Source of the DNA: an uncultured Bacteroidales bacterium
GTDB taxonomy: Bacteria; Bacteroidota; Bacteroidia; Bacteroidales; P3
DNA length: 64,000 nucleotides
Reading direction: 5' to 3'
Assembly (NCBI GenBank): GCA_900314925.1
Contig: OMXC01000016.1
Span: 30,597 to 94,596 of the forward strand
Position 1 is the first letter of the stretch. Every line of letters starts with the position of its first letter. Below are positions 35,594 to 44,155 of the stretch, piece by piece. Under the pieces are notes generated by a model. It did no database searches, was not told the DNA's origin, and saw nothing but the letters and a program-made list of their open reading frames with translations. A program made the translations under genes and the position numbers.

Positions 35594-36541
35594 TTATAAC
35601 AACTTCTTCTTGAGGTTGAGGATCATGTCATCGGTCATCTTCTCCAGGTCGTACTGCGGGTTCCAGCCCCACTCCTTGCGGGCGCAGCTGTCGTCCATGT
35701 TGTCGGGCCAGGAGTCGGCGATGGCCTGCTTGATGGGCTCGGGCTCGTAGACCATCTCGAACTGCGGGTAGCGCTTCTTGATGACCTCGTAGATGGTCTC
35801 GGGACCGAAGCTCATGGCGGTGACGTTGAAGCTGTTGCGGTGCACCAGCTTGCTGGGGTCGGCCTCCATGATGTCGATCATGGCCTTCTGTGCGTCGGGC
35901 ATGTACATCATGTCCATCAGCGTGCCTTTCTTCAAGGGGCAGACGAACTTCTCACCCTTGACGGCGGCGTAGTAGATCTCTACGGCGTAGTCGGTGGTGC
36001 CGCCGCCGGGGAGGGTCTGGTAGCTGATCAGGCCCGGGAAACGGACCGAGCGGGTGTCGACGCCGAAGCGGGTGTAGTAGTAGTCGGAGAGGAGCTCGCC
36101 GGTGACCTTGGTGACGCCGTAGATGGTGTTGGGGCGCTGGATGGTGTCCTGCGGGGTGTTGACATGCGGCGTCGAGGGGCCGAAGGCGCCGATGCTGCTC
36201 GGCGTGAAGACGGCGCAACCGAAGAGGCGGGCCACCTCGAGGCAGTTGACCAACGAGCCGATGCCTACGTTCCAGCCAAGCATGGGGTTCAACTCGGCGG
36301 TGGCGCTGAGGATGGCCGCCAGGTTGTAGATGGTGTCAATGTTATACTGCTTCACGGCAGTGGCTATCTGCATGATCTGGGTGCTGTCGATACGCTCCAC
36401 GGGGCCGCGCTCGTAGGGGTCGCCCTTCAGCGGACGCAGGTCGCTGCACACCACGTTGCTGTCGCCATAGATGTCTCTCAAGTTACGTGTCAGCTCGCTG
36501 CCAATCTGGCCGCCGGCACCGACGATAAGTATCTTTTTCAT
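35594..36541 (-). CDS. L-threonine 3-dehydrogenase, SDR (epimerase-like) type
   Basis: A 315-aa NAD-dependent enzyme of the extended SDR family. The Rossmann loop is VGAGGQIGSEL at residue 7, and the catalytic YGVTK lies near 140 with the Ser in TPSSIGAFGP. The segment MMYMPDAQKAMIDIMEAD and the overall pattern match bacterial and protist SDR-type threonine dehydrogenases rather than sugar epimerases. The nearby kbl gene (38010-39191) encodes the enzyme for the next step, so together they convert threonine to glycine and acetyl-CoA. adk lies between them in the same direction. A sugar epimerase role is the alternative. Confidence 0.85.
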   Translation of the reverse strand: MKKILIVGAGGQIGSELTRNLRDIYGDSNVVCSDLRPLKGDPYERGPVERIDSTQIMQIATAVKQYNIDTIYNLAAILSATAELNPMLGWNVGIGSLVNCLEVARLFGCAVFTPSSIGAFGPSTPHVNTPQDTIQRPNTIYGVTKVTGELLSDYYYTRFGVDTRSVRFPGLISYQTLPGGGTTDYAVEIYYAAVKGEKFVCPLKKGTLMDMMYMPDAQKAMIDIMEADPSKLVHRNSFNVTAMSFGPETIYEVIKKRYPQFEMVYEPEPIKQAIADSWPDNMDDSCARKEWGWNPQYDLEKMTDDMILNLKKKLL

Positions 36542-36623
36542 TGTTATCTATTATTTGTTTGTTCGTTATATCTCACAATATATCATATCATTGCACAGCA
36601 CAGAAGCCCCACAATGACAAGCG

Positions 36624-36631
36624 CAAAGATA
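36624..36631 (-). promoter_or_regulatory. TATCTTTG promoter core for the threonine dehydrogenase
   Basis: Minus-strand TATCTTTG lies 83 bases before the start codon, between adk and the dehydrogenase. Confidence 0.6.
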
Positions 36632-36660
36632 CAAAATAAATTCAATAATCGTCAAAATAC

Positions 36661-37314
36661 TTACCTTTTGGCTTTCAAGTGCATCACCAGTTCGAGTGTC
36701 TGGCAGATGCGGCTGTTGGTCTCGGAGATCTCGCCGCGGCCGTCGACGGTCACCAGCAGGCCCGACACGCGGTAGTAGTCGAGCACCGGGGTGGTCTGCT
36801 GGTCGTAGAGGTCGAGGCGGTGACGGATGACCTCCTCGGTGTCGTCGGCCCGGCCGCTGATGGCGGCACGTTCGTGGATGCGGCGCACCAGCTCGTCTCT
36901 CGGCACATCGATGGCCACCACACAGTCTATCTTTCTCTTCAAGCGCCCGAAGAGGAACTCCAATGTCTGCGCCTGCGACACCGTACGCGGAAAACCGTCT
37001 ATGATGCAGCCCTCCGGACGGTGCGGACGACCGTGCCGCTCCACGTCCCATGGGTCGAGCGCAGCGTCGGGGTCCGGCAGCGTCGACCGCAGCTCCAGCG
37101 CGCGCCCCAGCAGCGACACCACAATGTCGTCGCCCACCAGGTCGCCACGGTTCATGATGGCCTGTGCGCGTTGTCCCATCGGGGTTTGCAGCTCCACCTC
37201 CTGCCGCAGCAGGTCACCGGTTGAAATATGCAGGAAGTCGTATTTCTCTGCCAGCAGCTTTGCCTGGGTCCCCTTCCCCGCCCCCGGTGCACCGAAGATA
37301 ACAATATTAATCAT
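36661..37314 (-). CDS. adk: Adenylate kinase
   Basis: Adk balances ATP, ADP and AMP. The 217-aa protein has P-loop GAPGAGKGTQ at residues 8-17, the AMP-site motif HISTGDLLR, the GFPRTVSQAQ region near 110, and the LID (about 140-170) with DDTEEVIRHRL. The insert around residues 80-100 (LPDPDAALDPWDVERHGR) is longer than in typical adenylate kinases, and may be a lineage feature. All catalytic Arg residues I could look for appear present. It has its own promoter core upstream. Confidence 0.94.
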   Translation of the reverse strand: MINIVIFGAPGAGKGTQAKLLAEKYDFLHISTGDLLRQEVELQTPMGQRAQAIMNRGDLVGDDIVVSLLGRALELRSTLPDPDAALDPWDVERHGRPHRPEGCIIDGFPRTVSQAQTLEFLFGRLKRKIDCVVAIDVPRDELVRRIHERAAISGRADDTEEVIRHRLDLYDQQTTPVLDYYRVSGLLVTVDGRGEISETNSRICQTLELVMHLKAKR

Positions 37315-37336
37315 AATTATTTATATTTTGCAACTG

Positions 37337-37344
37337 CAAAGATA
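37337..37344 (-). promoter_or_regulatory. TATCTTTG promoter core for adk
   Basis: Minus-strand TATCTTTG lies 23 bases before the adk start codon. Confidence 0.6.
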
Positions 37345-37379
37345 CACAATAATTCTGAATCGGCAAAAAAAATATAACC

Positions 37380-37523
37380 TGGGACAGTAGGACGGTTGGG
37401 ACAGTTGTTTTTTATACTACCCCCCACCTCTAAATACTATTTATATATATAATATATATATTATATATATAAAATTTCTTTTTTGACTTTTGCATACCAT
37501 GTTTTTTAACTGTCCCAGATGTC
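37380..37523. repeat. Imperfect inverted repeats flanking an AT palindrome
   Basis: A left arm rich in GGGACAG (37382-37406) and a right arm with CTGTCCCAG and CACTGTCCCA (37499-37523) are near-complementary. They enclose a TATATA palindrome at about 37440-37472 and a C-run. Confidence 0.75.
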
Positions 37524-37958
37524 CCACTGTCCCACCCCACCAGCCTCTGCCACTCGTAATCCCCTAATCCTTACATACATGGCAACTTCACCCTTATACC
37601 TTTCACTTCAAACGCTATCATCCTTTATCTCCCTTTATCTCCTTCTATCTCCCTAAATTTTCACTTTTCACTTTTCACTTTTCACTTTATTAACGGCTAC
37701 TAAACGGCTACAAGACGGCCACAAGACCCCATCAAGACGCCCGCCCCCAATTTGAGTAATTAGTCATAAATTGACCAGCCCAATTCGTAAAATTCGCAAA
37801 ATTCGCCGTTCCACCATCCACTGACCACTGACCACTATCCACTTTTCGAGTAATTCGCCGTTTAATGAGTTCCAAAACAGACGTATTCTAAGTCAAGAAT
37901 AATTCATGATAATTCATGGTCATTCACGATAATTCGTGTCCCCCAAAAGAAGAGCATG
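37524..37958. other. Gene-free low-complexity stretch between adk and kbl
   Basis: No gene is supported here. It holds short direct repeats: four copies of TTTTCAC, CTCCCTTTATCTCC-type units, AAATTCGCAAAATTCGCC, CACTGACCACTGACCACT, and several AATTCATGATAATTCATGG-like pieces. TTTCGAGTAATTCGCC (37844-37859) recurs inverted at 40409-40424. Confidence 0.7.
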
Positions 37959-37988
37959 AAAAAGGGAGCCCTGTGTGGACTCCCTTTT
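37959..37988 (-). terminator. Terminator after kbl
   Basis: AAAAGGGAG and CTCCCTTTT form the stem around an 11-base loop. The minus strand continues TTCATGC. Confidence 0.75.
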
Positions 37989-38009
37989 CTGCTATCGTAA
38001 GTATGGTGC

Positions 38010-39191
38010 TTACTTCTCGATTTCGGCACGGACTTTCTTGAAGGCCTCGATGCACTTGTCGAGGTGCTCGTGCTTGTGGGCGGCGCTGATCTGCACACGG
38101 ATGCGGGCCTGGCCTTTCGGCACGACGGGATAGTAGAAGCCGGTGACGAAGATGCCTTCTTCCTGCATCTTGGCGGCATACTGCTGGCTCTTGGCGGCGT
38201 CGTAGATCATCACGGCGCAGATGGCGCTCTCCGACGGCTTGCAGTCGAAGCCCTCTTCCTTCATGCGGCGGAGGAAGTAGTCGGTGTTCTCGTGGAGCTT
38301 ATCTTGGAGGGTGTTGGTCTCGCTCATCATCTCGAACATGCGGATGCCGGCGGCCACGAGGCCGGGGGCCATGCTGTTGGAGAAGAGGTAGGGACGGCTG
38401 CGCTGACGCAGCATGTCGATGATCTCCTTCTTACCGGTGGTGAAGCCGCCCATGGCGCCGCCGAAGGCCTTGCCGAGGGTGCCGGTGAGGATCTCTATCT
38501 TGCCGCGCAGGTTGTAGCGCTCGGTGACGCCGCGGCCCGTCTTGCCGACGACGCCGGCGCTGTGGCTCTCGTCGACCATCACCATGGCGTCGTACTTGTT
38601 GGCGAGCTCGTAGATCTTGTCGAGCGGGCATACGTTGCCGTCCATGGAGAAGACGCCGTCGGTGACGATGATGCGGAAGCGGTTCTTCTGTGCGGCCTTG
38701 AGCTGCTCCTCGAGGTCGGCCATGTCGGCGTTGGCGTAGCGGTAGCGCTGGGCCTTGCAGAGGCGCACGCCGTCGATGATGGAGGCGTGGTTGAGGGCGT
38801 CGCTGATGATGGCGTCCTCTTCGGTGAGCAGGGGCTCGAAGACGCCGCCGTTGGCGTCGAAGCAGGCTGCATAGAGGATGGTGTCCTCGGTGCCGAAGAA
38901 CTCGGCGATTTTCTTCTCGAGCTGTTTGTGCAGGTCCTGGCAGCCGCAGATGAAGCGGACGGAGGCCATGCCGTAGCCGCGGGCGTCCATGCCCTTCTTG
39001 GCGGCCTCGATGAGCTCGGGGTTGTCGGCCAGGCCGAGGTAGTTGTTGGCGCAGAAGTTGAGGCACTTCTTGCCCTTCACCATAATCTCGGCGCCCTGGG
39101 GGCTCTCAATGATGCGTTCATGTTTGTAAAGACCGGCGGCCTCGATGTCGGCCAACTCTTTCTGCAGATGCTGTTGGAACTTTGTATACAT
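38010..39191 (-). CDS. kbl: 2-amino-3-ketobutyrate CoA ligase (glycine C-acetyltransferase)
   Basis: A PLP enzyme that splits 2-amino-3-ketobutyrate with CoA to glycine and acetyl-CoA, after threonine dehydrogenase. The 393-aa protein belongs to the alpha-oxoamine synthase group. It shows NNYLGLADNPELIEAA near residue 50, VDESHSAGVVGKTGRGV (the Asp pairs with PLP), and the PLP-binding Lys in GTLGKAFGGAMGG near 241. Length and motifs are typical. Divergent from trpS, with promoter cores for both in the shared gap. Confidence 0.94.
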   Translation of the reverse strand: MYTKFQQHLQKELADIEAAGLYKHERIIESPQGAEIMVKGKKCLNFCANNYLGLADNPELIEAAKKGMDARGYGMASVRFICGCQDLHKQLEKKIAEFFGTEDTILYAACFDANGGVFEPLLTEEDAIISDALNHASIIDGVRLCKAQRYRYANADMADLEEQLKAAQKNRFRIIVTDGVFSMDGNVCPLDKIYELANKYDAMVMVDESHSAGVVGKTGRGVTERYNLRGKIEILTGTLGKAFGGAMGGFTTGKKEIIDMLRQRSRPYLFSNSMAPGLVAAGIRMFEMMSETNTLQDKLHENTDYFLRRMKEEGFDCKPSESAICAVMIYDAAKSQQYAAKMQEEGIFVTGFYYPVVPKGQARIRVQISAAHKHEHLDKCIEAFKKVRAEIEK

Positions 39192-39246
39192 ATTTACAAT
39201 ATTTTATGTTGTTATTTTTGCTTTCTGACTCTTGCAATTCAGCCTA

Positions 39247-39254
39247 CAAAAGTA
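39247..39254 (-). promoter_or_regulatory. TACTTTTG promoter core for kbl
   Basis: Minus-strand TACTTTTG lies 56 bases upstream of kbl, back to back with the trpS promoter. Confidence 0.5.
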
Positions 39255-39263
39255 CAAAAAAAC

Positions 39264-39293
39264 TTTAATACTGCAAAATTATTTGTAAATTTG
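39264..39293 (+). promoter_or_regulatory. Promoter for trpS
   Basis: TTTA at 39264-39267 as a weak minus-33, 18 bases, then TAAATTTG (39286-39293). The start codon follows 26 bases later. Confidence 0.55.
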
Positions 39294-39318
39294 CAGCATT
39301 AACGACAACAACAGGACT

Positions 39319-40317
<999 letters not shown>

Positions 40318-40336
40318 ATTGAGAATTGTAAAAGAA

Positions 40337-40424
40337 CGGCGAATTATTCGAATTAAGCGAACTATGGTCAGCGACCTTGTGGAGCTAAGCTTGCGCAGGT
40401 TAATTTATGGCGAATTACTCGAAA
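40337..40424. repeat. GGCGAATTA(C/T)TCGAA short repeats
   Basis: CGGCGAATTATTCGAA (40337-40352) and GGCGAATTACTCGAAA (40409-40424) repeat in the gap after trpS. The second is the exact reverse complement of 37844-37859, so the pair brackets kbl-trpS. Confidence 0.7.
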
Positions 40425-40487
40425 TTTGATAATTGAGAATAGAGAATGGCAATAGTCTAATGCCAGGTGGTTTGTTCACCACAAAAT

Positions 40488-40516
40488 AATAGGGGCTGAA
40501 ACTTTCAGCCCCTATT
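40488..40516. terminator. Bidirectional terminator between trpS and rnfA
   Basis: AATAGGGGCTGAAA and TTTCAGCCCCTATT form a nearly perfect 13-14 bp stem with A/T flanks on both sides. It can serve both convergent genes. Confidence 0.85.
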
Positions 40517-40517
40517 A

Positions 40518-40552
40518 TAACTCTTAACTCCTAACTCCTAACTCTTAACTGT
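40518..40552. repeat. TAACTCC/TAACTCT heptamers after rnfA
   Basis: Four to five TAACTCC or TAACTCT units, the same heptamer family as at 4736-4832. Confidence 0.8.
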
Positions 40553-40553
40553 C

Positions 40554-41141
40554 TTACGGCAGCGGCACCAAGCCGTTGAAGCCCATGAAGGCCATGGCCA
40601 GGATGCCGGCGGTGACCAGCGCTATGGGCACGCCTTTCATGCCTTTGGGCACGCCGGTGAGGTCGAGCTGCTCGCGGATGCCCGCGAAGAGTATCAGCGC
40701 GATGGCGAAGCCGACGGCGATGGAGGCCGAGTAGACGACGCTCTCGAGGAGGTTCATGTTCTTCTGTATCACCAGGATGGCCACGCCGAGCACGGCGCAG
40801 TTGGTGGTGATCAGGGGCAGGAAGACGCCCAGCGCCTGATAGAGCGAGGGGGCAATCTTCTTCAGCACTATCTCAACCATCTGCACCAGGCCCGCAATCA
40901 CGAGGATGTAGGCGATGGTTTGCAGATATTCGAGGTGCAGCGGCGTGAGCACGTAGGTCATGATGAGCCAGGTCACCATGGTGGCCAGCAGCATGACGAA
41001 AAGCACGGCGCCGCTCATGCCGACAGAGGACTTAACGTCCTTACTCACACCGAGAAACGGGCAGATGCCGAGGAACTGGGCAAGCACCACGTTGTTCACG
41101 AAAATGGCCCCGATAATAAGGGCAGGTATCGTTATTCCCAT
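40554..41141 (-). CDS. rnfA: Electron transport complex subunit RnfA
   Basis: A 195-aa inner-membrane subunit of the Rnf ferredoxin:NAD oxidoreductase (or the related NqrE). It has six membrane helices. Family motifs are FVNNVVLAQFLGICPFLGVSK at the N-terminus, described here by its core NNVVLAQFLG, and TTNCAVLGVAI mid-protein. Features favour RnfA over NqrE. Unusually, no other rnf gene is beside it: trpS lies on one side and nagB diverges on the other. It has its own promoter core at 41169-41176. The rest of the complex must be encoded elsewhere. Confidence 0.87.
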   Translation of the reverse strand: MGITIPALIIGAIFVNNVVLAQFLGICPFLGVSKDVKSSVGMSGAVLFVMLLATMVTWLIMTYVLTPLHLEYLQTIAYILVIAGLVQMVEIVLKKIAPSLYQALGVFLPLITTNCAVLGVAILVIQKNMNLLESVVYSASIAVGFAIALILFAGIREQLDLTGVPKGMKGVPIALVTAGILAMAFMGFNGLVPLP

Positions 41142-41168
41142 AGCTGTTTCTGTTTACAATTCAGGCTG

Positions 41169-41176
41169 CAAAAGTA
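41169..41176 (-). promoter_or_regulatory. TACTTTTG promoter core for rnfA
   Basis: Minus-strand TACTTTTG lies 28 bases before the rnfA start, supporting separate expression of this lone rnf gene. Confidence 0.6.
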
Positions 41177-41251
41177 CAACCTTTTTTCAATATGGCAAAA
41201 TTTTTTTTTCCGTGAGGCGTCTCCGACCCCCTTTTCCCACCCCGCTGCGGG

Positions 41252-41370
41252 CTCGAAATCCCTACGGCCCCTCTACGCCCCTTATACGGTGATTCTATGG
41301 CCGTTGTATGGCACCTGGCCGAAGCACGGCCGAGGAGGGTCCGAAGGGGGGCCGAAGGGGCTCTGTTCCA
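41252..41370. repeat. Palindromic GGCCGAAGGG element, copy C
   Basis: It is composed of CCCTACGGCCCC, TATGGCCGTTGTATGG, GGCCGAAGCACGGCCGAGG and GGCCGAAGGGG units, a diverged relative of copies A and B. It fills most of the divergent gap between rnfA and nagB; the remainder is A/T-rich promoter sequence. Confidence 0.7.
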
Positions 41371-41471
41371 TCTGCTGTAAATCAGCGTGTTGTGTAAAGT
41401 TAAAATTCCTTAATTTTTGACGGTTTAGATATTTTATGAAAAAAAGTTAAATGTTTTTGGGAGAAAAAACA

Positions 41472-41479
41472 TACCTTTG
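41472..41479 (+). promoter_or_regulatory. TACCTTTG promoter core for nagB
   Basis: TACCTTTG lies 66 bases before the nagB start. It rules out the longer frame that begins at 41477. Confidence 0.6.
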
Positions 41480-41545
41480 CAACTTGTAAACAATTGTGCG
41501 GAAAAGACAGTAAAATCATATTTTTATTCACAAAACACTAATAAT

Positions 41546-42364
41546 ATGCGCGTTATTATTACAAAAGATTTCGACCAAATGTCGGTCTGGGCCGCAAATT
41601 TCGTGGCCAAAAAGATTCTGGATTTCAATCCCACGGAGGAGCATCCGTTTGTCCTGGGCTGCCCCACCGGTAGTTCGCCGTTAGGACTTTACAAGCATCT
41701 GGTGGAGCTCAACAAGCGTGGAGTGCTGAGCTTCAAGAATGTGGTGACGTTCAACATGGACGAGTATGTGGGTCTGCCCGTGGAGCACCCCGAGAGCTAC
41801 CACAGCTTCATGTGGACCAATTTCTTCGGCCATATCGACATCAAGCCCGAGAATGTCCACATCCTCGACGGCAACGCCAAGGACCTGCTTGCCGAGTGCG
41901 CCCACTATGAGGAGATGATTGCCGCTGCCGGTGGCGTCGACCTGTTCATGGGCGGCGTGGGCCCCGACGGCCACATAGCCTTCAACGAGCCCGGCAGCAG
42001 CCTTGCCAGCCGCACCCGCATCAAGACCCTCACCACCAACACCATACAGGCCAACTGCCGTTTCTTCGACAACGATGAGACGAAGGTGCCGAAGCAGGCA
42101 CTGACCGTCGGCGTGGGCACCGTGATGGATGCCCGCGAGGTGCTCATCCTTTGCAACGGCCCCAAGAAGGCGCGTGCGTTGCACCACATGATAGAGAACG
42201 GTGTCAACCACATGTGGACCAGCAGCATGCTGCAGATGCACCCCCACGCCACGGTGGTGTGCGACGAGGAGGCCTGCGACGAGCTGAAGATCAGCACCTA
42301 CCAGTATTTCAAGGACAAACAGAGAATTGAAGGTACAATAGAACGTTTCGTAAATCTTTACTGA
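41546..42364 (+). CDS. nagB: Glucosamine-6-phosphate deaminase
   Basis: NagB converts glucosamine 6-phosphate to fructose 6-phosphate and ammonia. The 272-aa protein starts [13 protein letters not shown] at the ATG at 41546. The phosphate loop [13 protein letters not shown] is near residue 40. FNMDEYVGL carries the catalytic Asp, and [17 protein letters not shown] contains the active-site His region. Normal length. The gene after it starts immediately at the stop codon, so they form an operon. It links amino-sugar breakdown to glycolysis. Confidence 0.95.
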   Translation: MRVIITKDFDQMSVWAANFVAKKILDFNPTEEHPFVLGCPTGSSPLGLYKHLVELNKRGVLSFKNVVTFNMDEYVGLPVEHPESYHSFMWTNFFGHIDIKPENVHILDGNAKDLLAECAHYEEMIAAAGGVDLFMGGVGPDGHIAFNEPGSSLASRTRIKTLTTNTIQANCRFFDNDETKVPKQALTVGVGTVMDAREVLILCNGPKKARALHHMIENGVNHMWTSSMLQMHPHATVVCDEEACDELKISTYQYFKDKQRIEGTIERFVNLY

Positions 42365-44146
42365 ATGGAACCCCGATATCGCAGTCTCACCGCGAGTGAG
42401 ATAGAACAGCTGGAGCGGTCGGGCAACAGTGCCGATGACTGGTCGGCGGTGCAAGTCGCCGACCCGTTTTCGGTGTCGTGCCTGCACGGCAACAGCTTCG
42501 ACGGCGAGGTGCGCCTCGGTGCCCTGCAGCCCGGCAGGGTGCACGACGGCGACCTGTCGCTCCGCGAAGGCATCTATAATTCCGTCCTCGCCAACGTCAC
42601 CGTGGGCGACCATGCCGCCATCCACAATGTGCACATGCTGAGCAACTACGTGGTGGGCGACAACGTGCTGCTGTTCAATGTCGACGAGATGACCTGCACG
42701 GCCGACCCCAAGGCTGTGGCCTGGCTGGAGCCTATGAACGAGAACGGCGGCCGCCGCATACTGCCCTTCAGCGGCATGACCATAGGCGACGCCTACATGT
42801 GGGCGCGTTACCGCGGCCGCAAGCGTCTGATGGAACGCCTCGAGCAGATGACCTACGCCGTCCTCGGCACCGCCGAGGGGCGCTACGGCCGCGTGGGCGA
42901 CTGCTGTGTCGTCAAGAACACCAAGACGCTGCACAACGTCAGCGTGCGCTCCAAGGCCGACGACCCGTCGCGCATCGAGGGCTGCATTGTGCTCAGCGAC
43001 GGTGTGGTGGGCTATGGCTGCACGCTGGAGCATGGCGTCATCGCCGTGCGTTTCCTGCTGGGCGAGCATGTGCACCTGGAGTTCGGCCTGCGGCTCAACG
43101 ACACCGTCGTGGGCGACAACAGCACCCTGGCGCGCTGCGAGGTGGGCAACAGCATCATCTTCCCGGCCCACGAGCAGCACCACAACAACTCGTTCCTCAT
43201 AGCCGGCCTCGTCATGGGCCAGAGCAATATTGCCGCCGGCGGCACCATAGGGAGCAACCACAACAGCCGCACGGCCGACAACGAGATCGCCGCCGGGCGC
43301 GGCTTCTGGCCGGGCCTCTGCTGCTCGTTCAAGCACTCGAGCCGCTTTGCCTCCTACTGCCTGCTGGCCAAGGCCGACTACCCGGCCGAGCTCGACATTA
43401 AGCTGCCCTTTGCGCTGGTCAACAACAACGCCGCCAAGGACCAGCTGGAGGTGATGCCGGCCTACTGGTGGATGTACAACATGTACGCCATGGACCGCAA
43501 CAGCAAGAAGTTCGCCAAGCGCGACAAGCGTGTGGTGAAGGCCCAGAACATAGAGTTCGACAACCTGGCGCCCGACACCGCCGAGGAGATGCTGCACGGC
43601 ATGGAGCTGCTGCGGGGCTGGATGAAGGCCTCGACCGACGGCACCGTCTACGCCGACGGCATGGAGAAAGGCAAGCGCCGCACCGTCATCCTCAAGGCCA
43701 AGGAAGGCCTCAAGGCATACGAGGACATGCTGGTGTTCTACGCCATGAAGAACTTGGAGAGTGGCCAGTGTCCAGAGGTCAGTGGTCAGAGTGAAAAGGA
43801 CTGGGTGAACATCGGCGGCCAGCTGGTGGCGCGTGCCGACATGGAGCGGCTGATAGCCGACGTGGAGAGCGGCGCCCTCGACAGCTGGAAGGCCGTCCAC
43901 GAGCGTTTCAACGCCCTCTGGGCCGCCTATCCCGCCCAGCGGCGGGCGCACGCCTACGGGGTGCTCTGCAGGCTCGCTGGCGTCGAGAAGCTGGATGAAA
44001 GGCTCTGGCAGGACTACAGTAAGCGCTTTGCCGACATACGCAACTACGTGGAAGAGCAGAAGGTGGAGAGCCGCCGCAAGGACGACGTCAACCCCTACCG
44101 CAACATGACCTACTGGGACGACGACGAGCGCGCCGCCGTCTTGTAG
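42365..44146 (+). CDS. DUF4954-family protein with left-handed beta-helix
   Basis: A 593-aa protein of the Bacteroidetes DUF4954 group. Residues about 60-300 contain hexapeptide-like turns (VTVGDHAAIHNVHML, YVVGDNVLL, VVGDNSTLARCEVGNS), indicating a left-handed beta-helix as in sugar nucleotidyl- and acyltransferases. The C-terminal half is helical. The gene abuts nagB, so a role in amino-sugar metabolism is likely but not known. An oddity: the codons for LESGQCPEVSGQSEKDW (about 43757-43801) contain GGTCAGTGGTCAGAG, like the noncoding tandem repeat near 37820, suggesting a repeat inserted in frame. Confidence 0.82.
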   Translation: MEPRYRSLTASEIEQLERSGNSADDWSAVQVADPFSVSCLHGNSFDGEVRLGALQPGRVHDGDLSLREGIYNSVLANVTVGDHAAIHNVHMLSNYVVGDNVLLFNVDEMTCTADPKAVAWLEPMNENGGRRILPFSGMTIGDAYMWARYRGRKRLMERLEQMTYAVLGTAEGRYGRVGDCCVVKNTKTLHNVSVRSKADDPSRIEGCIVLSDGVVGYGCTLEHGVIAVRFLLGEHVHLEFGLRLNDTVVGDNSTLARCEVGNSIIFPAHEQHHNNSFLIAGLVMGQSNIAAGGTIGSNHNSRTADNEIAAGRGFWPGLCCSFKHSSRFASYCLLAKADYPAELDIKLPFALVNNNAAKDQLEVMPAYWWMYNMYAMDRNSKKFAKRDKRVVKAQNIEFDNLAPDTAEEMLHGMELLRGWMKASTDGTVYADGMEKGKRRTVILKAKEGLKAYEDMLVFYAMKNLESGQCPEVSGQSEKDWVNIGGQLVARADMERLIADVESGALDSWKAVHERFNALWAAYPAQRRAHAYGVLCRLAGVEKLDERLWQDYSKRFADIRNYVEEQKVESRRKDDVNPYRNMTYWDDDERAAVL

Positions 44147-44155
44147 CGCCGGGCG

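Noticed and set aside
37524..37958. Possible CRISPR array in the repeat-rich gap
   Set aside because: The repeats are short, of several kinds and directly abutting, with no constant repeat of 25-40 bases and no regular spacers. No cas genes are present.
41681..43951. A 756-codon minus-strand frame opposite nagB and DUF4954
   Set aside because: It is antisense to two real genes, with repetitive Val/Gly/His composition and no domain.
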